From positions 4,432,430 to 4,496,429 of the forward strand of contig CM041204.1 of assembly GCA_023078555.1 (NCBI GenBank): a stretch of 64,000 nt of DNA, in the 5' to 3' direction. Made by a program: the position numbers and the translations under genes. Source of the DNA: Ulva prolifera (lineage: Eukaryota; Chlorophyta; Ulvophyceae; Ulvales; Ulvaceae). Below, in pieces: positions 44,323 through 55,810 of the stretch (positions within the stretch are counted from its first letter, which is position 1; every line of letters starts with the position of its first letter). A model generated the notes under the pieces. The model was given only the letters and a program-made list of their open reading frames with translations. It searched no databases and had not been told where the DNA came from.

Positions 44323-45313
44323 ATACTATGAAAGCCTGTGCATAGATGAGTGCCAGCACCAGTAGAGCCGAACGTTCATGGAAGTGCGGACCCGCCGTCC
44401 GTTGCCTGTGTAGGCACAATTGGGGTTTGGAAGTGATAGGTATTTATTTCGTTGCTTGAGGTTGGTGGCGATGTTTTTCCGTGTAATGGCAGATGCCTGT
44501 GAAAGCTGCATATGACAGCCTGGAAGAGGAAAATTCGTGGTCTGAGATCCATGGAAATCAAGATACAGACCAGCTGACGGCATTTGTCTGTGATGTGTTT
44601 CGCTGCCAGGCAGAGCCTGTGTTCAGCATGAGCACACGAGAATAATATGTGCGGCTGGCTCACTGCACGGCCTCGTAAGTATGCCAGGAATGTTTGACCT
44701 CCACAGATGCTACGGTCGTCCACCAATTGTGAATTCCAGGTTCCAATTGCAGATGGGAGACCCCAAGGGAAAACCCTGGCGAGGTCGCCAATAATCAGCA
44801 CCACCAACGCTGGCGTACAGACCACTCCGACCCAGGCGGATCCCTAGAGACAGATGATGTACAGCCATCGGTGCAACCCTCGGTATACAAGCCAGTGCCC
44901 ACGAATTCACAACGCAGCCACAGCGGCACCTCATGAACTGCTCACGCTTCCATCAGCCACCAGGAGCACATGGCGACCACAATGCAAATCTGATCCACAC
45001 ACTACACTCACATGATCACAGCAGCTTTGAAGCTTGGCCGTTATGTCACACTCAGCTCAATCAAACCAGGCCAAGCGTCGGCTGAGTCCATCGCTCCCAC
45101 ATCCTATCTATCAAGAAAGCCCTCTCCCGCAGCCGTGCATAGCTTGTCACCCGACACGCGCCGTTTGACCTCGCCACAGGCAGCATCGGAGCCCGAGCAT
45201 GGCGTGCGGAGCGCCTACACCATGACATGCCCACCACATGACCCAGACCACTGCATTGGACCCCACCGAATGCAGGTATGCAGCTCAGGGACCCTTGCCG
45301 CCTTGCCGACGCC
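44323..45313. other. Convergent intergenic region
   Basis: It lies between the coiled-coil gene stop (plus) and the transaldolase-like stop (minus). I see no gene or repeat. Confidence 0.5.
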
Positions 45314-47172
45314 TTACTCGCGCGCGACCACGACGCTCGAGAGCAGCTCCTCAACACGCCCCACCGCCTCGCAGTCCGCCTCGATCCTCTTCACGAGCAG
45401 CTCCACGCCCGCCATGCCCATCGCCGCCTCCAGCGCGGCCGCCGACGTCGGCGCCTCCAGCTCCGGCAGGTCCGCGGCCGCAACGGCGTCCGCGGAGAGC
45501 GCCGGCACCGCAGCCGGGCCGTCCTCGGCTGCCGCCCCGGCCGCCGACAGGCCATCGTTGTACCCCGCGAGCGTCGCCTGCGCCTCCAGCGAGGTGGACA
45601 CGGAGTCCGGGATGATGAGGTAGTCGATGCCGGAGAGCGCGAGCGCCTCGGCGGCGGTGCGGAGGCCCATCGCGAGGACGCGGGTGCGGCCGCCGGCGCG
45701 CTGCGCGAGCGCGTGCGCGGCGGCCGCGGTGCGCACGCCCATGTTGATGTCCCCCGCGCCGCCGGCGTCCTGGCGGGGGCCCTGCAGCCACCGACACACC
45801 TCAGCCCACATGTGGCCACAGCTTGCGTGCGATGCCGCACGGACGTGCGCACAGCGAAAGGGGTGGCAGTAGTCAGCGCTCACCAGCCTCGGTAAGGGCG
45901 AAGGGTTGCTGCCCATGCGCAATCTGGTGCGCAAATTTGACTGGAGGCCTTGTCAACCTCACACACACGATCTGTCCAGATGCTGATGGAATCACTTCGG
46001 GATGGCAAGAGACATGCCAGCGATGGCAAGAGACATGTCAGCGATCGCAATCGGAGGATTGGGACAGGTTGTTATGATGTGTGCACGCTCGTAGGAGCAT
46101 TGGGACAGGTTGTTATGATGTGTGATGGTAGTGGCGAGGCGTGGGGGACGGTTGGCCATGGGGTCGCACGTGGGGGTCTCTGATCGCTCCTGGGTTGCGG
46201 TCATACCAGAGGTTGATGTGGCAGACGTTGACGACCATTACCGCAACGCCGCTGTCGACTGCAAAGGCTGCCTGGGGTAGGCTGTACACGCCGTTGACCT
46301 CACAGTCGATGCCAGACTTCTGCAGCGACTGAGCTGCTTGGATGCCGGCAAACGTGGCTGGAAGCTGTATGAGGATACGATCGGAGCCCAGGCCTTGCTC
46401 AGCACATGTGGATGCAAGGAGTGAAGCCTGCTTGACCATCGCGTCTGCAAATGCCACCGGATGTTGCTTGCTCTGGGAAGGGCATGTTTGCGCTGGTGTC
46501 AACATGAAGTACCGCAGGCAAGGTAAGATGGACAGAAAGGGTGACTGCGAGGTGCAGGACAGTGCTGCACGTTGGAGAAACCATGCAGTTCGAGCGGGAG
46601 TGCTCATCCTCGTGTTTCAACAGGTCGGTAGTTCGGCGCACCAGCGTCGTCTGCTAGGCGAGGGTCCACTTCGAGAGCGATCCGACCAGCGATGCTATCT
46701 TGCAGCATGACAGCGACGTTCGTGATAGCACCGGAAATCGCTGCGCTCTTATCGCCTGGGCTATCTGCCGCTGCTTTTGCAACGCCTTTCTCGATTGCGT
46801 TCTGCACAAGTTGGTCTGCATACTTGCGGTGCTGCCGGAATCGCCGCTTTAGCCCTTCCTTGACCAGGGTAACATGCATGCTGAGCAGTGACGCACCGCA
46901 AATTCATAGAATGCAGATGTGTTGGCCAAGATGTGGCTCATGAGAGCAACGTTCACCACGGCAGCGTCGGTCGTTGCATTGCCGGTCATCTTCTCGGGCG
47001 ACAACGTGCTGTCCAGCAGCACTGTAGTGTACTGCTTGAGGTCTTGTAGCACATTAGATCCTGTCTTGTTCGACGGTGTGCTGACAGCGAACACCCTGGG
47101 TTGCTTTCGGAGAGTGGAAGCATGGCGACGGAGGGGTGCGCGAACGCAGCGCGATGCCGCTATCGATGACAT
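45314..47172 (-). CDS. Transaldolase homologue, probably organellar, predicted catalytically inactive
   Basis: Exons on the minus strand are 47172-46897, 46831-46642, 46444-46170 and 45781-45314 (TAA), with consistent phases and about 402 residues. The N-terminus (MSSIAASRCVRAPLRRHAST, then LRKQPRVFAVST) looks like a plastid or mitochondrial transit peptide. Homology to class I transaldolase starts at LQDLKQYTTVLLDST and runs through ALEVDPRLADDADAMVKQ, RILIQLPATFAGIQAAQSL and the GIDYLIIPDS segment. Against E. coli TalB the alignment is gapless around the active site. The Schiff-base Lys132 (ILIK) is Gln here (codon CAG), Asn154 is Glu, Thr156 is Asn, Ser176 is Val and Arg181 is His. Asp17 and Glu96 equivalents remain. 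Transaldolase transfers dihydroxyacetone units in the pentose-phosphate pathway through that lysine, so this protein should not work as a normal transaldolase. The frame is open and well spliced, so it is kept for some other role. Confidence 0.85.
46005..46130 (+). repeat. Two short tandem duplications in a transaldolase-like intron
   Basis: GGCAAGAGACATGYCAGCGAT occurs twice in a row (about 46006-46047), followed by two copies of ATTGGGACAGGTTGTTATGA (about 46058 and 46099). Both pairs lie in the intron between 46170 and 45781. Confidence 0.7.
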
Positions 47173-47622
47173 GTTCCAATATATTTTGATGTAATCGAGA
47201 TCTCAGTTGTTCTTTAGAACAGCGCACGCAGTGTTTCACACAAACGGATAACGCGATTCTGCTTTGCAGGTATGGGGGCGAGCAATCACCAAACGCCAGG
47301 ACGATAACAGCCGGATGTGGACGGCGAAATGGCCCTAAGACATAGTTCGTATACTGCATTGCGGTTGGCATAGCCTTTAAGGCATTGAATAGTTGTGAGT
47401 GTAGTTACACGTGGATGTGACAGATCATGGCTGCCCCTTCGCCACTAGCAGGCATGCATGTAAAGAATCTGGCAGCATGCAAACGTGATTCGGGAAGGAT
47501 GCATTGGAAGGAACACCACCGTGTATTGCGCTATGATCCGTCAATGTTCCTTTTCACAGATACATGCATACGTCGAGGGCACAGCATCAGGGTGCTGTCT
47601 TGGCCTTGTGCATGCATGACTG

Positions 47623-50600
47623 TCATTCTACTGCACAGGTGATTTTGTGTATGTCGACTTGCGATGGCAGGTGCCATTCCACGGTTTTCGACACACATGC
47701 CTCACCAAGTAATCCGAAGGTGTACTGCAAGGGCTCACCAAGTGAGCAACACTCAGACTTGAGCGCAGTCATTCCCTTGACACATGTGTAAGAAGCTCGC
47801 GTGCACAGGAAAACGGAGACTGGAGTTTGCTTTTCAAAGCTGGACATCTGCATAAACATGACTTCTAAACTATCCGTGGACAGAAGTCACTGTCTACACG
47901 TCAGCTGCACACAGCACTGTGAAAAGTCCCCTTCTGATGCTCCATTGACCTGGCAGCACAGAAAGAGACTGCCCAGACTGCTCACTAGTTCACCGTTACG
48001 ACCTACAATATTGTTAAACTGGGACCTTGGCACAAGGTACTTCAGAATATAATAGGCAGCAGCAAAGATGCTGTTGGCAGCTGTGAGCTCCTTGAAGCAA
48101 GGTTGACTTGGTACCCCTGCATGGCCAGCTGGCATGAGCAGACAATCTCCTGATGCCACAACACGCACATGACCCTGGAGTTTCGTGACAACCTGTCATT
48201 CAACACTGTCCACGTTTTGAGACAATTGCAGCAGGGCGCCCTATGGCGACAGCTCGTGTCACATAGTAAATCAGCGCAGAATGACATGAGACGCCATAGA
48301 AACAGCAGTTCTGAGGCAATCCTACCCAGAGAACGCTATGTACATTTCTGGGCTGAAACGGATGCACTCCCAACTGCATGCGGCAGTTGAATGGCACCCA
48401 TGTGGCCAGCAGACCGCACCAGTTTTGACAGCAAGGGCTCAGCGTCCTGCATGACAGCCTGCACAGGCCGCCCAAACGTGTCCTCCTGCTGCAGGCGGGC
48501 GATCAACAGCTGCGCGGTCTCTGGTTTCAGAGAATTGATCTGAGCCAACCGCCGCAGCAGGCGGGCCGCGGTCAGGGCACCGATGCGATTCGGGGGTTGC
48601 CGACAAAGGCCCATCTGCACAGCAGCTCAACAGTGATGACGGTCCGGCAGATACCTGACGAAGCAGTCAGTACAGATGTGGGTGCTGTCACGGCTACTCT
48701 TACAGCGAGCTGATCAGCGGCATGTCTGTTCCACATTCAGACGATTTCACATCCTGCCTGTGTACACTTTCAGCATCATGAACAGTGCATGCACACACCA
48801 TCTGATCCAACCGAAGGCTGGATTTGCCACTCATATCAGCAGTCTGCCTATGAGCTGCACTATCACAATCGGCTTGTGCTGAATCACTCACACGCATGCA
48901 CGCACACGCATCGCTCTGCCGGCCCTGCAGACATCGGCTGAGAGCAGCTGCCCCCATCAGCACTGCCTCGATTCGTCTGCAGAGGGCCGTTGCATATGCA
49001 AATGCCTTGAACCACTGCCAGGCGCCTCTTGAGTCACGCACTGGCAGCTTCAGGCATCAGTATAACAGACGGGTCAGGGCAGGAGGGGGTGTGGCTACAA
49101 GGGTATCACCTGGACATGGGAGAGCAGCTGTGTCCGGTTCTTGAGCTGCTGGTTGTGCACAGCCTCGACCACCGTCCGGCATTGCTTTGCATCGAGCAGC
49201 ATGCAGTTCTGTATGAGGTAGTCAACCTGCAGGCGCCCAGCATTGACATCTATGAGCCCAACTGCAAGGCTGAGCTGCGAGGCTGGCCAACAGGAGACCG
49301 CTAGCAAAATCCCACTGGCCCGAGCAGGTCACAGCGCTTCAGCAAAGCAGCACCGCCAATGCTTCCGCATATGAACGCGAATGCTTAGACAAAATAACAG
49401 TGGTGCAGACGGCTGCGCATAAGACAAGTTTAACCAGTGCGCCAGGTAGCAAGCAGGCACGACCGACAGTGCATATACATTGGCATGTGCCATCAACGCA
49501 ATAACTGCTACCATTTGACGCGGGAAATACATGGCCATACAAACAAAACCTGGCATTGACATAAAACTACTGCTACCTGATTGCATGGACTGCCTCAGTC
49601 GAAAACACCCACGGCACCGGAGGCACTGCGCCGCGCAGTGTGTGGCAGGGTGTGTGCAAGCACCCAACTGATGCTTGCTGATCAGCACAGCAATGGCATG
49701 GCAAAGCGAAGTGGCACATGCTCCCGACCGGTCTCCCAGCAGGCTCAGCTGCTGAGAATTTGTGACAAACATCAAAACTGAGGAGGTATGTGCAGGACTG
49801 CTACTGGAAGGAAATCGGAAGCGGAGGCGCACCATGCGGTCTGTCATCTTGCCTTGGCGAATGCCCAGCTGCATGCAGTTGTACAGGAGATTGCAGACAG
49901 AGAGCGGGTTCAGCTCGCCGACGTCCAGAGAGAGGAAGGCTCTTGACAGAGCACGCGTGAGCTTGGGATTTATAAAGCGCATGGAGCGGTATGCGCGGGC
50001 AATCTGCGCCACCTCCAGCATCTTGAACGCCTTTGCATCACCTCGCACCCTGCATGCATTATCCGATCGCCACAAATCTCATGTTGACGCGATGGATTCA
50101 GAATCAGCATTGAGATCCCAGGTGCATTCGCTCTAGCATGAACCACATGTGTGGCAGAAGGCTGTATTGGCAAACATCGCAATGGCAATTCACCATGGAC
50201 AGGTAACTGCGAGGGGATGTGTCACAGTGCAGGAGGGGGAACATGAGATGCAATGGTGACCTGGGCAGGACTCTGCATTACACATGCGGTTGGTGAAACA
50301 GATGAACTGTTCACTCTATAGTAGACTGTCACATGAGCACAATGAGGACTCACAGCTAGTGGCGTGCGGCAATTCGCTGCATCTCCTGACAGTCAGGCTG
50401 TGGGAGAGCTACAGCGGCAAGAATGGTTGGGTAGATCGGCCTCACAGCGTTATGTAGATGCGATGTCATTTTAGAGTACATTCTGTGTTGGTGGTGCATG
50501 CATGCGAGAGGACAGGCACCCACCTGTCAGAAATCTCCTGCGCAGCTGCAGCAAGGAGAACCTTGTCTGCTGCACGCAAGAGCGTCAGATTGAAGATGAC

Positions 50601-50849
50601 ATTTGCCACACTTCTGTTCGTCATGTATTTCAGCGAATTCTTTGCTTCTTGCAGCAGCTCCTTCTGGAGCACCTTGATGTCTGAACTGGGATTTTTCACA
50701 TCAGGAACCAGCTGCCGCATGCTATGCAGCACTGCTCCTAATTCTGTTGAACTCCGCCCGATCTCTCGGCTCCGTGCCTGCAAGCTGCAGATCTTTCGGA
50801 ACAAGCAGCCAGAGCCAGCCTGCGCATGTACATCTAATTGAAGCAGCAT
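47623..50849 (-). CDS. Helical-repeat protein resembling FASTK/heptatricopeptide organellar RNA proteins
   Basis: Exons on the minus strand are about 50849-50524, 50049-49833, 49274-49110, 48614-48398, 48116-47950 and 47775-47623 (TGA). Phases agree across the junctions checked (AG|G at 50524/50049, G|GG at 48398/48116, in frame at 47950/47775). Each exon is alpha-helical. The characteristic segment LKYMTNRSVANVIFNLTLLR resembles the 'm-s-xxxlaNxxwalakLg' repeat of FAST-kinase-like, RAP and heptatricopeptide proteins. KAFKMLEVAQIARAYRSMRF and LNPLSVCNLLYNCMQLGIRQ repeat the style. Later exons carry LLRRLAQINSLKPETAQLLI and ANSIFAAAYYILKYLVPRSQ. Members of these families are known to act in plastid or mitochondrial RNA processing. 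I see no certain RAP domain at the C-terminus and the start exon may be incomplete, so the family call is tentative while the gene is well supported. Confidence 0.6.
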
Positions 50850-53399
50850 TTACGAGGCGATCACCGTCAGCGTAAACGGACCGCTATGCAAAAATCTTTT
50901 TCTGTCGTGCAAAGAGCGACGCGCTCCAAAAATCGACGGTTTGCACGACGGTCTATCGCTTGTGTCGTAACCGCCCCAGAGCTTGCACTAGGTCCATCCG
51001 CCACGTCTGACCCGGGTGCAGGAATTCCTGATGAAGTCTCAGCTACTGCACGGAGCCTGTGGTTTGGCGTCTGTACTGTATCCAGCACCCGCGCGAGGCA
51101 GGGACGCTGTGTGTGGTTCACGGCAGGTTCGACGACTCGAGCCAGGCATGGACCGGTTTGCGGACGCCTGCAAACATATTTAAATGAATTGTACAGATCA
51201 AAGTCCAATGTGACGAACCCGGGGTAGTGCATGCCCTGCGTCTCGAGCGCAAACCTCACCAATGCGCCCGTGGTTTACCACCGTTCCGGACAACCAAAAC
51301 TCAAATTCGCAGGCATTTCGCAGACAAGCGCATGTGCGCGTTGTACAGAACATTGAAGGGCTTCTCTGCATTCGCCCCGCAAACTGCGGAATGCACGAAG
51401 CAATACTCGGGGCGCAATCATCGCCGAGGGGATTCGGAAAGCTGCGCACATCCGACATCTCCCAGGTGCTCTCACCCCAGCGGCAGCCATCAGTGTCGAT
51501 TTCAGAGTGCTTGAGAATTGTATGCCTGGTAATTGCGACCGGAGTGACCAATTTCTGACTCTTGCGATGACTTGGGCAAATCGCTACAATCACGACCTCA
51601 TGTGGGCGACTTTTGGAAGAAATGCAGGCTTACCAATGCACGTTGGGTATGTTTGCTGCAATTGGCCATGCTCTGATCAGTTTTACTGCGCCATGTGGCC
51701 GCAAAGTACTGCTGACCAAGGGTCAGCCCGATCGATATCGTTGATATGATGCATGCATGCGTCCATACGTTAGCCACATGTGGCACCGCCCTCGTCCGTG
51801 TGGCTCAGACGGCTCCGCAGCTCCCTGGGTGCACTGTGGCCGTGCATGCCATATACCTGCTTGTATCGATTGCTTACGATTCCTGCGAACCGAGCTCAGT
51901 GACGGATCAATTATAAGTAACTGACGTGTCACAGTGCCCATTAATGCAGCCAATTGACTGCCTGCATGCCTGACTCTGTGTGTATGCAGCAACAACACAA
52001 CTGGGTCCAATGGGCTGAGGACGGATTAAAAGCTACCCCCTCCGTTTCAGGAGGTCGTGGGTTCGATTCTGCGTGCGCTTTGGGGAATCGAAACGGCCGC
52101 ACGTGACCACCTCGCTTAGCACAGGAGGAGGCCCTGTGAGTTGCGTACGGTCGTCTGAGGGGGGGGGGGGGGGGGGTTTCCAGGTGGTTTACCCCTTCGG
52201 CATATGTGGTCCCGTTAATTCGGAGTTGTCAATGTCCAATAGGATACGGCTCAGTAAATTTAGATTTACTTTACTTTACTTTACTAGTGCCAGCAAAGAG
52301 GCACAGCTCAACAATCTTCCGAGAAACTACTCAGCCGAGTCCCTCATGAGCCATGTGGCAGACACATCACATGCTATCACGTTCGCAAGCATAATCTCTG
52401 CTGATTGAAACAGCAAAGTAGTGCGAATCACATGTCGCCAAGCCACGTTCCAGGCTTGAGTATGGTGAGATGCACAACCGCCGTGATCTTCTGTCCCAGG
52501 GCGCTGATTTTAAATGCAACTGTGATCCGGCTGCGCCATGGACTAGGCGCTGGGCAGCTACATCTGTGTCAATGCAAGCTCACAGCGACGCAGGCTGGTG
52601 CTACAAGACAGCAGGCGGTGCACATTGCCCAACCATGCAGGAATCCTCCTGTGCTGAAGAGTTGGCTGTCAGCATGGGTGAGTTGTAACTCACTGGGATT
52701 GAATTCGGCATGGCATGTGGATACGCTGGTGTACCTGGCCATGGTGGCGGTGCTGAAGAGGCAGCCAGCGTATGCCTGGCAGGACGGCTGTTCATATATT
52801 GACGGGGCATTCACAAGTAGTCAAAAAGTATGGTAACACGGCAGGCCATGCATGTCCGCACGGCACGAGGAAATAAATCCCGCCAATGTGTGTGGATCAA
52901 CAATCTGACCAAGTACAGCGCTAGGATAGCTTTTTGAATATATTTTATAGCAAAAAGTCCCCCTCATCACAACATTTATGCACCCCCCCACCCCAGCTGC
53001 TCCTCATCACCCTCCCCCCAACCCGCATCTCCACATGCCTCCCCCCATCCGCGCACTGGCCACAAATCTCACACACCCATTACGTGCGCGTTCTTGCGCG
53101 GCATGCTCTTCCTGAGGTGCTTCCTGCTTCCACGGCCTTGTCCTTGTGCCACACACTGTAATTCCCGTCAGCGTCACCCAAGCCCACGTGAGGCGCATCC
53201 CGCAACAGAGAGGAAACAAGACTCCGCCACCCTAGGCAGCCCCCATCTGGTGCCCACTTAATGTTGGGTGCGTGGCGCAGCTTGCACCAGAGCAGACAAA
53301 TGTTGCAGGCGCCACAACAGCCCCAAACGAGCATAGCCCACACGAGCAATAGAGCACACTTACATGCCCAATCCCCAGCCGCCACAGCGTCCCGCACAG
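50850..53399. other. Intergenic region with a SINE, no gene recognised
   Basis: Open frames of up to 131 codons overlap on both strands at 50.87-51.75 kb, including a minus-strand frame with a short internal echo (GPCLARVVEPAVNHTQ, then RPCLARVLDT). I could not decide whether they are upstream exons of the helical-repeat gene. The SINE occupies 52002-52285, and an old interspersed-repeat 3' end lies at about 53090-53160. Confidence 0.4.
52002..52285 (+). mobile_element. tRNA-derived SINE, full length
   Basis: This is nearly identical to the copy at 15035-15305 over the tRNA-like head, body and TTTAC tail. The main difference is an expanded run of about 18 G residues at about 52159-52176, where the other copy has six. 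It sits between the helical-repeat gene and TSG101. No clear target-site duplication was found beyond ACT. Confidence 0.88.
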
Positions 53400-53506
53400 G
53401 GGCTGTGTACAGCGTCGTGAAGAACTACCCGCGGTCCAAGCTGGAATGGCACTGCAAGCATATGCATGGTGTCATTCACCGAAAACTCCGCTGCACCCTC
53501 ACACAC
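53400..53506 (+). CDS. Isolated exon of an unrecognised plus-strand gene
   Basis: An open stretch between a CGCACAG acceptor and a strong GTAAGATAC donor encodes AVYSVVKNYPRSKLEWHCKH then MHGVIHRKLRCTLTH (phase 1 start). Composition and sharp splice sites suggest a real exon. I could not chain other exons to it between the SINE at 52 kb and TSG101, nor recognise the protein. Confidence 0.35.
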
Positions 53507-54030
53507 GTAAGATACGTACAAGCAAGCTTGTCACACGCTGATCTCACAGAATGCTCGCCGCCTTCCAGACCAAACCCCTCTGCTCACAGGGTAGGCCACA
53601 CCAGACTGGACCACAGTTTCAGAGCGTACATTGCTAAAAGAGGACACCAGGACTGGCGATCAAATTGCAATGCTTTCGCTACTCATGAGCTCGATTTGAC
53701 CATGTGAACGCCTGCTGCCGATGATGGGCATGCCTGCACTGGCGTTGTGCATCGATAGGCAGTGGCCACTTCACCAGTCACAACTCCAATGTGCAACAGC
53801 TGCATATCGCATTCTCCATACTGATGCTGCATCAAGATCCAGGGTGGTCAGGCAATACATTGGAGTTTTTGGGAGCTCGAAACGCAATTTCATCATGAGT
53901 CAAACAATCTCTAGAAACTGCAACGAATGTCTACTTAGATGTGGTAATGGTATGAATCATCTTGTCCTGCTGAGAAAAATAGAACACATCCCCCGTCCCT
54001 ATCTGCCTTGCACAGTCAGTGTGCTGTGCA

Positions 54031-55810
54031 TCAAGGTGTACTGTATGTGGCAGTGTGCCGCCAGTTGTCCCCTTGCGGCATCATCACGCCTGCTTGCATT
54101 TGATCAATATACCCAGGTGACCCTGCCGCTTGCAAAGCAACTGCCTTTTGGTGCTGCTGAGCCTGCAGCTTATTCCCCAACAGGCGTGCACGGAACTGCG
54201 CCTCTGCAAGCTCACGGCACACTTTTATGTACACCTCAGGAGAAATGCTCCTGGCCTTCAGGCTGTCAGAAAGGACCTCTACTGAATCCTCAATTGCCAT
54301 GTCTTCCGCCTGCAACAGCCAGTCAGTGCGTCTGCACACATGATTTGGGAATTCTGCGTCATGCAAAACAGCAGAAGAGCAACAGCGGCGGCCTGTACAT
54401 GCTGAGGCCCACATGACATGTGGTACACACCTGTGCGGAGAGAGCATGCTCACACAGGGAGTCAGCCGGCACAATGGCTGTGCTGGGTGTGAATTCAGAG
54501 GGCAGGGCCGCTGATCTAGGCTCCTGCTCCTGCAGCCAAGACCTCAGGGCCGCATTGGTGGAGGACAGCGCAGTCACATTGCGCTCCATAACCCGCAGCT
54601 CAGCCTTCTTCTCCGCACAGGCATTCGCAATGACCTGCATTGATAGTACAAGCCTGGTGGGATTGGTCGGGCGCTGCATGACCAACAGTGGAGAAAAAAC
54701 ACGGGGTGACAAGCACATCTGCAACTAAGCATTTGACGTACACAGGCATTAATCAGGGGAAGTGTCTGGCAGACGGCAGTACCATGGCGCCAACCCTTCT
54801 TCAGGCCCAACAGCAGAGTAGATATGTGCCGTTACACAGGCTGACATCCAGGCATGGCACACATGCTGAAGCAAAGATGACTGCATAGATGCACCCGAAT
54901 GCACAGTGCATTTGGAGCGCGCCCTGTTGGCCAGCTCACACAGCGCAGGCAGGTGGGGCCCCACCTTGCGGTTCTCCTCAAGCTTGGTTCGCTGCCCCAG
55001 AGCTTCAGCAGTCTTCTGCTGAATCTCAGGCTCGCTCTGCTGCAGCGATGCCAGCAGCCGCTTCGTGAGCGCTTCCATGGCAGTCCGTCGAAACGCTGCC
55101 GACCTCCGGGCTTTGGCAGCCTCAGCACTGGTGCCTGGATTTGGAGGTGGTTGAGGCTGACCCTGCGGCATGGGAGGAGGGCCGCCAGGGTAACCCACTG
55201 CGCCACCAACTGGATAAGCTGGGGGGGTAGGCGGCGGCCTTGTGGCAGGAGTGGAGCCATAGAGGCCTGAGTCTGGGGAAGGGTATGTGGGTTGTGCGGA
55301 CGCGATGTATGGGTTGTGGGCTGGTGGGTAATGTGATCTTCCAGCACTTGCCGTAGTGGGATATGTCGGATACAATGTATTGGGCTCCGCTGGCAGAGTA
55401 GGGGACGGCGCGGGATTGCGCAGCGGGTTTGGGAAGTACGACCCGTCAGAAGTGGTGTAGGGATCGCTGACGGGCGGGGTTGACGGACCTTGGGGCCGAT
55501 GGTTGTCGCCGTAGTACGTTGGGGTGGAGTTCCGGCTGATGGCAGCTGGAGTCTCTGCCACAGGCCGAGTATACACTGGGCTTTGCTCACCAAAGTTTGT
55601 CGACATCTCGGCCAACAACCCATCTAGCTTGGAGCTGGGGAAACTCCAGGATACCACCGCAGGGGTGTTGATCATCCCGGAGGCGACATCCACAAACGGA
55701 TGAGTGGGAGCAAGGCACATTGTTGCTGTTGGACGCACATAGGGAGCTGGAGACTCGATCGGGAAGTTAGGAGGGAGGAACACCTCGATAGGGATGTTGA
55801 ATTTTCCATT
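54031..55810 (-). CDS. VPS23: ESCRT-I subunit TSG101/VPS23, first exon(s) not found
   Basis: Exons on the minus strand are 55810-54965, 54634-54431 and 54309-54031 (TGA). The large exon starts inside the UEV (ubiquitin E2 variant) domain: NGKFNIPIEVFLPPNFPIES, then PYVRPTATMCLAPTHPFVD and WSFPSSKLDGLLAEM. A Pro/Tyr/Ser-rich linker (YPVGGAVGYPGGPPPMPQGQ) follows, and then the start of the coiled coil (AFRRTAMEALTKRLLASLQQ). The middle exon continues the coil (AEKKAELRVMERNVTALSST). The last exon has the steadiness box: AEDMAIEDSVEVLSDSLKAR then ISPEVYIKVCRELAEAQFRA. In ESCRT-I the UEV domain binds ubiquitinated cargo and the steadiness box holds VPS28 and VPS37, for multivesicular-body sorting and membrane scission. 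The UEV N-terminal helix and first strands should lie upstream in 55.9-56.9 kb, but I could not define them. Confidence 0.9.

Noticed and set aside
45278-45895. Plus-strand frames of about 200 codons opposite the transaldolase-like last exon
   Set aside because: The minus strand carries clear transaldolase homology. The plus frames are GC-rich shadows.
50867-51593. Overlapping frames of 95-131 codons on both strands
   Set aside because: None has a recognisable domain, and splice edges linking them to the helical-repeat gene could not be made consistent. I left them as unresolved DNA.
53721-54416. 231-codon plus-strand frame across the end of TSG101
   Set aside because: It overlaps the TSG101 steadiness-box exon on the minus strand and has no recognisable content.
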